Part shown: piece after piece, positions 26,522 through 35,267 of the stretch
Layout of the letters: every line of letters starts with the position of its first letter
How positions within the stretch are numbered: the first letter of the stretch is position 1
NCBI GenBank assembly: GCA_024235015.1
Contig: JACKNG010000001.1
Location: forward strand, 372,001-436,000
Source: Gammaproteobacteria bacterium
GTDB taxonomy: Bacteria > Pseudomonadota > Gammaproteobacteria > Ga0077536
DNA: 64,000 nucleotides
Direction: 5' to 3'
Notes under the pieces: model-generated
What the model saw: only the letters and a program-made list of their open reading frames with translations
What the model was told of the DNA's origin: nothing
The model's database searches: none
Made by a program: the position numbers and the translations under genes

Positions 26522-27556
26522 TCAGATCAAACCGCGCGCGGCGAATTCGTCCTTCAGCCAGGCGTAATAGACCGGCGCCGCCACCAGCCCGGCAAGGCCG
26601 AAGGCGGCTTCCATGCACAGCATCGCCAGCAGCAACTCCCAGGCCCGCGCGCGGATGTGGCTGCCGACGATGCGCGCATTGAGGAAGTACTCGAGCTTGT
26701 GGATCGCGACGAGGTAGGCCAGTGACGCCAGCGCCACGCCGAAGGATTGGCTCAGGCTGACGATGAACACGATGGTGTTCGAGATCAGGTTGCCCAGGAT
26801 CGGCACGAGGCCGGCAACGAAGGTAATCACGACGAGGGTCTTGGCAAACGGCAGGTCGATACCGAGGGCGGGCAGCGCAACCAGCAGGTAGACCGCCGTG
26901 AACAGGGTGTTGAGGGCCGAGATCCAGACCTGTGCGAAGACCACGCGCCGGAATGCCGAGGCCAGGCGCGCGGCGTGGGCGGCGATCGCGGCGGCCAGCG
27001 GGCCGCGCCCGCTGCGCGCACGCTCGAGCGACAGCAACGCACCGATCACCATGCCGACCAGCATGTGGGCGAGCGCGCGCAGGAGCTCGGCGCCGGCGAT
27101 CTGGAAGACGTCGACGTGGCTGCGCAGCCACGCCACCACGGCGTCGCGCACGGCGTCGGCGTCGTCCGGCACGTAGTTCTGCACCCAGGCCGGCAGGCGT
27201 TCGCGCGAGTGCTCGACGATCTCGGCCATGCGCTGCATCAGCGCCGGCAGACTCTCCGCACCGTGACGCACCAGCCACACCACCCCGATCGCGGCCAGCC
27301 CCATCAGCACCACGGCGAGCAACGCGATCAGGGTGACCGCGAGGCGCCGCGGCCGCCCGCCCTCGCTGGCGACGCGCGCGGCCGGCACCAGCGCATCGAC
27401 CGCGACGTAGACCAGCAGACCGGCCAGCAGGGACGGCAGCAGGTGCAGGCCGAGCAGGCCGCCGAGGCCGGCCACGAAACCGGCCCAGGCGAGCAGGTCC
27501 AGCGCCGGGCGCATGGGCCCGGCGCCGGTTGCGGGCGACGGTGGCAGGCTGCTCAC
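26522..27556 (-). CDS. AI-2E/PerM-family membrane transporter
   Basis: A 344-residue polytopic protein. It starts at GTG (27556) or at the in-frame ATG 42 bases on, which gives MRPALDLLAWAGFV. Hydrophobic segments cluster at the N-terminus (two or three helices), then a soluble region around MAEIVEHSRERLPAWVQ. The C-terminal helices contain FAKTLVVITFVAGLVPILGNLISNTIVFIVSLSQ, the signature region of the AI-2E transporter family (YdiK/PerM/TqsA). Members have been linked to AI-2 export, Na+/H+ exchange and general efflux, so the substrate is open. It converges on motB and has no operon partner. Confidence 0.75.
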   Translation of the reverse strand: MSSLPPSPATGAGPMRPALDLLAWAGFVAGLGGLLGLHLLPSLLAGLLVYVAVDALVPAARVASEGGRPRRLAVTLIALLAVVLMGLAAIGVVWLVRHGAESLPALMQRMAEIVEHSRERLPAWVQNYVPDDADAVRDAVVAWLRSHVDVFQIAGAELLRALAHMLVGMVIGALLSLERARSGRGPLAAAIAAHAARLASAFRRVVFAQVWISALNTLFTAVYLLVALPALGIDLPFAKTLVVITFVAGLVPILGNLISNTIVFIVSLSQSFGVALASLAYLVAIHKLEYFLNARIVGSHIRARAWELLLAMLCMEAAFGLAGLVAAPVYYAWLKDEFAARGLI

Positions 27557-27820
27557 GGTGGCGAGATGCGGGCGTGAGCGCTATGGCAAGGGCGGGACGT
27601 GGCGGCTGGCCTCGACGGACGCCAGCGGGCTGGCACGGCGCGGAATCTAACGCGCCGCGCCGTCCGGCACAACGTGGTCCTTGCCGCGGCGGCCGCGACC
27701 GCCGCAGGGTCGCCGCGCCATGGCGCCCGCGCGGGCCCGCGCCCTGGTGCGTGGCCGGCAGCACCGTCGTGCGCCACGCTCACCGCGCGGCCCGAACGGC
27801 CGCGCTCGCCGGCGCCGCCC

Positions 27821-29494
<1,674 letters not shown>

Positions 29495-29877
29495 CGGGGA
29501 CCTCGGGCGGCAGCCCATCCGCTGCCGCGCGTCGCGAACAGGCGCCGGGGCCGTGGCGATGACGGGGTCCTGGCGCTGTCGGGTTCACGGGACGGCGACG
29601 TGCCGGGTGCCGGCGCGTCGCGGTGAGCGCGGCAGTATAAAGGAAGCGCTGCAAAAGTGAGTCCGCGCGCCGGCCGGGCAGGCGTACGGGCATCTCGCCG
29701 CGCCCCCGCAGTTGCCGCCCCGGGCGGCGCCGCGATCAGGCGGGCGGACGGCGGCGGATCCGGCGACCGACGTGGCGAGGTCGCGACGGGCGGGACGGGC
29801 AGCACCGGTGCCGCCCACGGTGATAGGCTGGCCGCCGCCGCGCGCCCGCAGCGCGGGACTGACCAGGGGAGAACACC
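29495..29877. other. Divergent intergenic region between ettA and the PhyH locus
   Basis: A stretch of 383 bases. On the minus strand TATACT (29634-29639) is a plausible -10 box for ettA, though no good -35 is seen 16-18 bases further back. The plus side ends in an AGGGGAGA ribosome site for the small reading frame at 29878. Nothing else coding is supported. Confidence 0.4.
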
Positions 29878-29967
29878 ATGCACACCGACACCTTGCGCCG
29901 GCCGGCGCCTGCCCGCGCCCCATCCACGCCGCACAGCGCGCCACGCGCACCGGGCGCACCGGCATGA
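29878..29967 (+). CDS. Possible 29-residue leader ORF coupled to the PhyH gene
   Basis: An ATG preceded by AGGGGAGAACACC, a better ribosome site than that of the next gene, opens a 29-codon frame. Its TGA (29965-29967) overlaps the PhyH ATG at 29964 in an ATGA. The peptide is Pro/Ala/Arg-rich (MHTDTLRRPAPARAPSTPHS at its start) and resembles nothing known. It could be a translation-coupling leader. Alternatively, it is the true N-terminus of the dioxygenase displaced by a frameshift. Confidence 0.4.
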   Translation: MHTDTLRRPAPARAPSTPHSAPRAPGAPA

Positions 29968-30815
29968 GCGTGCTGCCCGCGCCCACCCGCGACCCGGCCC
30001 GCGCCCGTGCCGACCTCGACAGCCACGGCCTGGCCATCCTCGCCGGCGCCCTCGACGCGACCGCCCTGGCCACGGTGCGCGCCAGGCTCGAAGACGCCAT
30101 CGCGGCCTCGGAGGCCGACGGCGTACCCACCCGCGGTTACGCCTTCGATCCCGACCTGCACAACGTGCGCGTCTTCCACCTGTTGAATCTCGACCCGCTG
30201 TTCGTCGACCTCGTACGCGACCCGCGCGCGCTCGCGTTCGTGCGCCACCAGCTGGGCGAGAAGTTCCTGATCTCGAATTTCAGCGCCAACATCACCACCC
30301 CCGGCAACGCGCCGATGCTGATGCACGCCGACCAGGGATACGTCTACCCGCCGTGGGGCGAGCGCCCGCTGGCCTGCAACGTCGGCTGGCTGCTCGACGA
30401 CCTGACGGACATGAACGGCGGCACACGCGTGGTCCCCGGCTCCCATCGCCTCGACCATGGCCCTGTCGCCGGCGAGGCCTACGACACGGTTGCCGTCGAG
30501 GCGCCGGCCGGCTCGCTCATGGTCATGGACGGCCGCCTGTGGCACCAGACCGGCGCCAACCGCACCCCCAGCGGCACCCGCGCGGCCCTGTTCGGCTACT
30601 ACGTGTTGCGCTGGCTGCGCCCGCAGATCAACTGGAACGCGGCGCTGTGGCCGGAGACGGTGGCGCGACTGGACCCGCCGTTCCTCCACCTGCTCGGTTA
30701 CTACACCGGCAACACCGAGAGCCAGATCCCGAACGGGCGGCGCGCGGCCGTGTCCATGCCCGCCGGGCTCGACGAACCCGGCCAGGATTTCGCGCTCGGC
30801 TACGGGCGCGGTTGA
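29964..30815 (+). CDS. Phytanoyl-CoA dioxygenase (PhyH) family protein
   Basis: A 283-residue non-haem iron dioxygenase. The iron triad is visible as HAD (His121, Asp123) and His194 in DGRLWHQTGANRT. The 2-oxoglutarate-binding arginine is probably in GTRAALFGYYV. Members hydroxylate phytanoyl-CoA, ectoine, or diverse natural products using oxygen and 2-oxoglutarate. The mid-protein NFSANITTPGNAPMLMHADQG is typical of the uncharacterised bacterial branch. The ATG overlaps the stop of a small upstream frame. An inverted repeat straddles its stop codon, and an NTF2-like gene follows 33 bases later. Confidence 0.8.
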   Translation: MSVLPAPTRDPARARADLDSHGLAILAGALDATALATVRARLEDAIAASEADGVPTRGYAFDPDLHNVRVFHLLNLDPLFVDLVRDPRALAFVRHQLGEKFLISNFSANITTPGNAPMLMHADQGYVYPPWGERPLACNVGWLLDDLTDMNGGTRVVPGSHRLDHGPVAGEAYDTVAVEAPAGSLMVMDGRLWHQTGANRTPSGTRAALFGYYVLRWLRPQINWNAALWPETVARLDPPFLHLLGYYTGNTESQIPNGRRAAVSMPAGLDEPGQDFALGYGRG

Positions 30816-30833
30816 TTACCCGCCACGGTAATC
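30814..30833. repeat. Inverted repeat GATTACC-N6-GGTAATC
   Basis: A perfect 7-bp inverted repeat with a CGCCAC spacer overlapping the PhyH stop codon and ending 15 bases before the next ATG. It is markedly less GC-rich than its surroundings. It could act as an operator for the small downstream gene or as an RNA hairpin over its ribosome site. Confidence 0.4.
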
Positions 30834-30848
30834 CCCGGGGACAGGTCG

Positions 30849-31232
30849 ATGCCCGAGCACGGCAGCCGAAGCGCCCTCGTCGAAGACCTGGTCGACGCCT
30901 GCGACGCCGAGGACTTCGCGCGTTTCCGCACGTTCTTCGCCGACGACTTCCGCTTCTGCCACCACGACCGCTGCTTCAGCTTCGACGACGCCGATGCCTG
31001 CGTCGCCCTGCTCGAACGCTTCGCCCGCGAGATCATCCCCGCGCGCCGCTGCGGTCCGCGCAGGCGCCTCGTCGAGGCCGGCAATGCGGTGGCGCGTGAG
31101 CAGCCCCGGGGCGGCCTGGTCAGGCAGGACAGCCCGGGCATGGCGCGGGCCGGCGAGCACCTGCAGCTCGATCTCTGCACGGTGTTCGTGTGCGACGGCG
31201 CCACGGTCGCCGAGTACCACGATGACGGTTGA
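30849..31232 (+). CDS. Small NTF2/SnoaL-like protein
   Basis: A 127-residue protein with the cone-fold pattern: an N-terminal helix ALVEDLVDACDAEDFARFRTFFADDFRF, then alternating strands ending LQLDLCTVFVCDGATVAEYHDD. It is probably an enzyme or binding protein of the SnoaL/ketosteroid-isomerase superfamily; catalytic residues cannot be assigned with confidence. It follows the PhyH dioxygenase on the same strand and converges on the quinoprotein dehydrogenase gene across a strong stem-loop. It is one of two unrelated-looking cone-fold proteins in the window (the other at 7597). Confidence 0.6.
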   Translation: MPEHGSRSALVEDLVDACDAEDFARFRTFFADDFRFCHHDRCFSFDDADACVALLERFAREIIPARRCGPRRRLVEAGNAVAREQPRGGLVRQDSPGMARAGEHLQLDLCTVFVCDGATVAEYHDDG

Positions 31233-31254
31233 GGTGGCGGCCTCGACGGCTGGC

Positions 31255-31287
31255 GGCCGCCCCGGGACACCCGGCCCCGGGGCGGCC
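31255..31287. terminator. Strong convergent stem-loop
   Basis: GGCCGCCCCGGG, 9-nt loop, CCCGGGGCGGCC: a perfect 12-bp stem in the 60-base gap between converging genes (stops at 31232 and 31293). It lacks a U-run, but position and strength suggest it ends transcription from both directions. Confidence 0.5.
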
Positions 31288-31292
31288 GGGGC

Positions 31293-33380
31293 TCAGTTGC
31301 CGGCGGCGACCTTGTTCACCGCCTTGCGCGCCATCTTGCGGATGTAGTGCTGCAGGGCCACGACCTCCTTGTCGGTGAAGTCGGGCATGCGGGGCATGCC
31401 GTTGGCGCGCCTGGCGCCGTCGAGCACCACCGCCTTGAAAGCATCCAGGCTGAGCGGGATGGGCGACTCGCGCAGGTCCGGGGCACCGCCGCCCGAGACC
31501 GCACCACCGCCGTGGCAGAGGAAGCAGGACTGCGCGTAGACCTGCTGGCCGTACGCCGCCTTGGCCTCGTCGACGACGAACTCCGGCGGGTCGACCGGTT
31601 GCGCGAGTTGCGGCGGCGGCGACGGCGGCACCTTGCCGGTGGCGTCGAGGGCGAAGGTGTACAGGCGGCGCGGGTGCACGCCGTACTTCCAGCCGTGCTG
31701 GGCGGCGAGCGAGCCGGCGATGAGCCCGGCCCCGCCCCAACCGACCAGCAGCGAGACGTACTGCTTGCCGTCGACGCTGTAGGTCACCGGCGGTGCCGAG
31801 ATGCCGACGCCGAGGTCGATGTCCCACAGGATCTCGCCGTCGGTCGCGCGGTAGGCGACGAAATGGCCGTCGGCGCGGCCCTCGAAGACGAGGTTGCCGG
31901 CGGTGGTCATGGTGCCGGGATTCCACTGCGGCGGCAGATCCTGCTTCCACACCTGGACGTTCTTGATCGGGTCCCAGGCCTGCAGGTAGCCGTAACCGTA
32001 GTCGACCGGGGTGTCCTCGGTGCCGAACTCGGTACCGACACCGACATAGAAGTGCGGCGACTTGAAGTTGCGCAGGTCGACCCCGGTGTCACGCCACATC
32101 GCCGGCATCTCGATGGTCGGGATGTAGACCAGGCCGGTCTGCGGGTTGTAGCTCATGGCGTGCCAGGAATGGGCGCCGAAAGGGCTCGGCCAGACCAGCT
32201 CCTCGCCGTCCTCGTAGCGCGCGCCGGCGTTCTCGACCGGGCGCCCGGTCTTGAGATCGACGTGGCTCGCCCAGGTGACCTTGGCGATCTTCTCGGCCGA
32301 CAGCAGCTCGCCGTTCTCGCGGTTGATGACGTAGAAGAAACCGTTCTTCGGCGCGTGCATCAAGGCCTTGATGGTCTGCTCACCGTACTTGAGGTCGGCC
32401 AGCACGATGTCCATGTTCGAGTTGTAATCCCAGGTCTCGCCCGGGTTGGTCTGGTAGTGCCACTTGTATTCGCCCGTATCGGCGTCGAGCGCGACGATCG
32501 AGCACAGGAACAGGTTGTCGCCACCGTCCGGCGAACGGATCTTGATGTTCCACGGGCTGCCGTTGCCGGTGCCGATGTAGACGGTGTTGAATTCCGGGTC
32601 GTAGGTGAAGCCGTGCCAGGCATTGCCGCCACCGCCGAATTTCCACCATTCGCCGGTCCAGGTCTTGGCCGCCATCTCCATCGCCTCGTTCTCGAAACCG
32701 TCGGCCGGGTTGCCGGGCACGATCCAGAAACGCCAGGCCTGCTCGCCGGTGTTGGCGTCGTAGGCGGTGACGTAACCGCGGGCCGCCTCCTGCTCGGTGC
32801 CGCCGTTGCCGATCAGGACCTTGCCGCGGAATACCTTGGGCGCGCCGGTGATGTAGTAGGAACGGCGCGGGTCGATGGTCATGGTCTCCCAGACCTTCTC
32901 GCCGGTGTGGCGGTTGAGCCCGACCAGGCGACCGTCGATGGTGGAGAGGATGAGCTTGTCCTCCCACACCGCGGGCCCCTTGTTCTGGTCCCACATCACG
33001 CGCAGGCGGTCGCCGGCGTGCTCGATCGACTTGGGGTCGTACTCCCACAGCAGCTTGCCCGTCCTGGCGTCGACCGCGCGAGCCTTGGAATAGGAGCCGG
33101 TGAAATAGATGACGCCGTCGACCACCAGAGGTGTCGCCACCAGCGAGCGGTCGCCGGGCAGGTCGAGCACCCACTCGACGCCGAGACGGGCGACGGTGTC
33201 GGCGTTGATCTGGTCGAGCGGGCTGAAGCGCTGCTCGCTGTAGTCGTGGCCGAAGGCGGCCCAGTTGCTGCCGTCGCCACGCACGGACAACGTGGCATCA
33301 TTGACCACGCTGTCGGCCTGGCCGGCGTGGACGAATGCGCATAGCGCGCCGGCGGCGAACCATCGATAGGCTGGATTCAT
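31293..33380 (-). CDS. PQQ-dependent alcohol dehydrogenase fused to cytochrome c
   Basis: A 695-residue periplasmic quinohaemoprotein. Residues 1-22 are a signal peptide (MNPAYRWFAAGALCAFVHAG). About 30-580 form the eight-bladed PQQ propeller, with repeated DANTGEQAW-type tryptophan-docking motifs and the catalytic aspartate Asp318 in ETWDYN. The C-terminal cytochrome c has CFLCH at 619-623 and a Met ligand in GMPRMP. It oxidises an alcohol and passes electrons via PQQ to haem. The vicinal Cys-Cys of most family members is absent (sequence LRVMWDQNKG at 126-135). Asn, not Asp, follows two residues after Asp318, so it lacks the usual lanthanide-enzyme mark. GGGGAGAG precedes the ATG. Confidence 0.9.
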   Translation of the reverse strand: MNPAYRWFAAGALCAFVHAGQADSVVNDATLSVRGDGSNWAAFGHDYSEQRFSPLDQINADTVARLGVEWVLDLPGDRSLVATPLVVDGVIYFTGSYSKARAVDARTGKLLWEYDPKSIEHAGDRLRVMWDQNKGPAVWEDKLILSTIDGRLVGLNRHTGEKVWETMTIDPRRSYYITGAPKVFRGKVLIGNGGTEQEAARGYVTAYDANTGEQAWRFWIVPGNPADGFENEAMEMAAKTWTGEWWKFGGGGNAWHGFTYDPEFNTVYIGTGNGSPWNIKIRSPDGGDNLFLCSIVALDADTGEYKWHYQTNPGETWDYNSNMDIVLADLKYGEQTIKALMHAPKNGFFYVINRENGELLSAEKIAKVTWASHVDLKTGRPVENAGARYEDGEELVWPSPFGAHSWHAMSYNPQTGLVYIPTIEMPAMWRDTGVDLRNFKSPHFYVGVGTEFGTEDTPVDYGYGYLQAWDPIKNVQVWKQDLPPQWNPGTMTTAGNLVFEGRADGHFVAYRATDGEILWDIDLGVGISAPPVTYSVDGKQYVSLLVGWGGAGLIAGSLAAQHGWKYGVHPRRLYTFALDATGKVPPSPPPQLAQPVDPPEFVVDEAKAAYGQQVYAQSCFLCHGGGAVSGGGAPDLRESPIPLSLDAFKAVVLDGARRANGMPRMPDFTDKEVVALQHYIRKMARKAVNKVAAGN

Positions 33381-33450
33381 GCGGAACTCTCCCCTTGGTG
33401 TCGATCCCGGTGCCCCGCTCCCCGATTCGTTGGAGCACACGGCTGCACGG

Positions 33451-33456
33451 ATTCTA
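33451..33456 (-). promoter_or_regulatory. Candidate -10 element for the PQQ dehydrogenase
   Basis: On the minus strand TAGAAT lies about 70 bases before the ATG at 33380, inside the 129-base divergent gap to the DUF364 gene. The -35 region is not clear. Confidence 0.3.
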
Positions 33457-33509
33457 ATGCAATCCCGCGCGGCCATGCCCTTGCGTACTGTCGGCCGGGG
33501 TACAGCTAC

Positions 33510-34364
33510 GTGAGCGTGTCCGACCTGCGCCGGACCCTGGTCGAGCAGGCCGCGCGCGTGTGCGCCGAGTTCGGGCCGTTGCGCCTCGCCGCTGCGGTGC
33601 TGGGTGCGCCCATACCGGACCCGGCGCGCGAGGCCGAATTCGGCATCCTCGCGCTGGAAGACGGCGCCGCCGGGCTCTACTACGCCTGGCTGGGCGGCGC
33701 CCAGGCCGAACTGCCGCAGCGCTTCCACGCCGCCGATTTCGCCGGTGTCGACGTCATGGACGTGGCCCGGCTCTACCTCGCCGGCGCCGACGCCGAACGG
33801 TCGTTGGGACTCGCCGCGATCAGCGCGGTCACGGCCCACTTCTACCGGCGCGCCGGCTACCGGCCGCCGAGCGCCCCCGATTCCATGGCCGGGCTCGATG
33901 TCGGCCCCGGGGACCGGCTCGGTTTCATCGGCAATTTCGTGCCCCTGGTGCGCTACGCCCGCGCGCGCGGCGTCGATGTCGCGGTGGTCGAACGCAAGGC
34001 CCACATGGTGCATGCCGAACCCGGCCTGGTGATCAGTCTCGACCCGCGGGTACTGCACGACCGCAGCCACGTCATCTGCACCGGCACGACCCTGCTCAAC
34101 GACAGCTTCGAGGCGATGCTGCCGCACTGCCCGCACGCCCGCCGCCTGGTCCTGGTCGGGCCGACGGTGGGCTTCTTTCCCGACGCGGTGTTCGCGCGCG
34201 GTGTCGACGCCGTGGCCGGTACCGCCATCGTCGACACCGCCCAGGCCCTGGCCCGGGTCGCTGCCGGCGCGGCGATCGGCGACACCGGGCGGCGGACCCT
34301 GATCGCGCGCGACCACTACCCCGGCTTCGACACCCTGCTCGAACGCGCGCTGGCTCGCGGCTGA
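33510..34364 (+). CDS. DUF364-family protein (putative metal-chelation domain)
   Basis: A 284-residue protein from a GTG start. The C-terminal half follows the DUF364 pattern: GDRLGFIGNFVPLVRYARARG, then VICTGTTLLNDSFEAMLPHC and LVLVGPTVGFFPDAVFARGVDAVAGTAIVD. The N-terminal half has the associated enolase-like DUF4213 portion with LGLAAISAVTAH. Members are annotated as putative heavy-metal chelation proteins, but the biochemistry is not established. It is divergent from a metal-dependent quinoprotein dehydrogenase and 10 bases upstream of exoD, so shared control with the former is possible but unproven. Confidence 0.7.
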   Translation: MSVSDLRRTLVEQAARVCAEFGPLRLAAAVLGAPIPDPAREAEFGILALEDGAAGLYYAWLGGAQAELPQRFHAADFAGVDVMDVARLYLAGADAERSLGLAAISAVTAHFYRRAGYRPPSAPDSMAGLDVGPGDRLGFIGNFVPLVRYARARGVDVAVVERKAHMVHAEPGLVISLDPRVLHDRSHVICTGTTLLNDSFEAMLPHCPHARRLVLVGPTVGFFPDAVFARGVDAVAGTAIVDTAQALARVAAGAAIGDTGRRTLIARDHYPGFDTLLERALARG

Positions 34365-34374
34365 GCGGGCGCGC

Positions 34375-35004
34375 ATGACCAGCCGCGCCGACCTTCTCGC
34401 CTTCGTCCGGCGGCACGCCGCGCGCAGCGCCGCGGCGACGCCGCTGAGCCTGGGCGAGATTGCCGACAGCCTGGGTGATTCCGCCTTCTCCATCCTGTGC
34501 GCCGTGATCGCGCTGCCCTTCCTGACCCCGTTGCCGCTGGGACCACTGGCGACCGTGGCCGGCTTCGCCCTGGCCCTGCTCGGCCTGCAGATGCTGCGCG
34601 GCGCGCCCACCCCGCACCTGCCGACGCGCGCCCGGGCGGTGGTCCTGTCGCCGCGGGTCCTGGGCGCGACGATGCGCGTGCTGGGGCGGATCCTGGCCGT
34701 CGTCGACCGCCTCAGCCGGCCACGCCTGCAGGGCGTGGTCGAAGGTCCCCGCGGGGCCCGCCTGCGCGGCCTGGTCACCGGCAGCAGCGGCCTGGTCATG
34801 GCCGTACCGCTGTTCGGCCTGCCGTTCAACAACGCCCTGCCGGCGCTCGCCGTGCTGCTGGTGTCCCTGGCCGAACTCGAAGACGACGGCGTGCTGGCCT
34901 GGGTCGCGGTCGCCACCCTCGCCCTCGCCAGCCTCTACGTCGTCGGCGTGTGGCTGGCCGTTGCGGTGCTCGGACGAGAAACGATCGCCCTGACCGGTTG
35001 GTAA
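34375..35004 (+). CDS. ExoD-family exopolysaccharide synthesis protein
   Basis: A 209-residue membrane protein with the ExoD pattern LSLGEIADSLGDSAFSILCAVIALPFLTPLPLGPLATVAGFALALLG near the N-terminus and AVPLFGLPFNNALPALAVLLVSLAELEDDG later. About four to five membrane helices are predicted. ExoD of Rhizobium affects exopolysaccharide production and alkali tolerance; its molecular action is unknown. It starts 10 bases after the DUF364 stop and is probably co-transcribed. No exopolysaccharide cluster is nearby. Confidence 0.8.
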   Translation: MTSRADLLAFVRRHAARSAAATPLSLGEIADSLGDSAFSILCAVIALPFLTPLPLGPLATVAGFALALLGLQMLRGAPTPHLPTRARAVVLSPRVLGATMRVLGRILAVVDRLSRPRLQGVVEGPRGARLRGLVTGSSGLVMAVPLFGLPFNNALPALAVLLVSLAELEDDGVLAWVAVATLALASLYVVGVWLAVAVLGRETIALTGW

Positions 35005-35211
35005 AGCGATGCCACGGCGGTCGCCCGCGACACCATGCGGCATCCTGGGCCAGGCCGCCTCTACCGGCCCGGGCCCCCCGCCCCGCGCCGCTCGCAGCGG
35101 GCGCACGCGGTCGCCCGCGTCGTTCCCGGTCGAGCCGTTGACGGTCGAAGCAGAAGAAAAACATCTGTTTCGGGGCGGTGCCACCCTGTGCCGATGCGCC
35201 GTGCCTGCCGC

Positions 35212-35217
35212 TAGAAT
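35212..35217 (+). promoter_or_regulatory. Candidate -10 element for selO
   Basis: TAGAAT lies 51 bases before the GTG start of the SelO gene, in the 263-base gap after exoD. A TTGACG at 35138 is too far away to pair with it. The rest of the gap shows nothing else. Confidence 0.3.
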
Positions 35218-35267
35218 CCCTGCATGAACGCCTTCAGCACCCTTCGTGCCCGAAATGGGGGCCTGCC

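Noticed and set aside
30836..30846. GGGGACAGG considered as another copy of the GGGGACAG repeat
   Set aside because: No TATAC/CTTT continuation or inverted partner; it is too short to separate from chance.
31293..34916. Possible 1207-residue fusion extending the quinoprotein upstream
   Set aside because: The extension has no family-like sequence, lies opposite DUF364 and ExoD, and would bury a good signal peptide and ribosome site at 33380.
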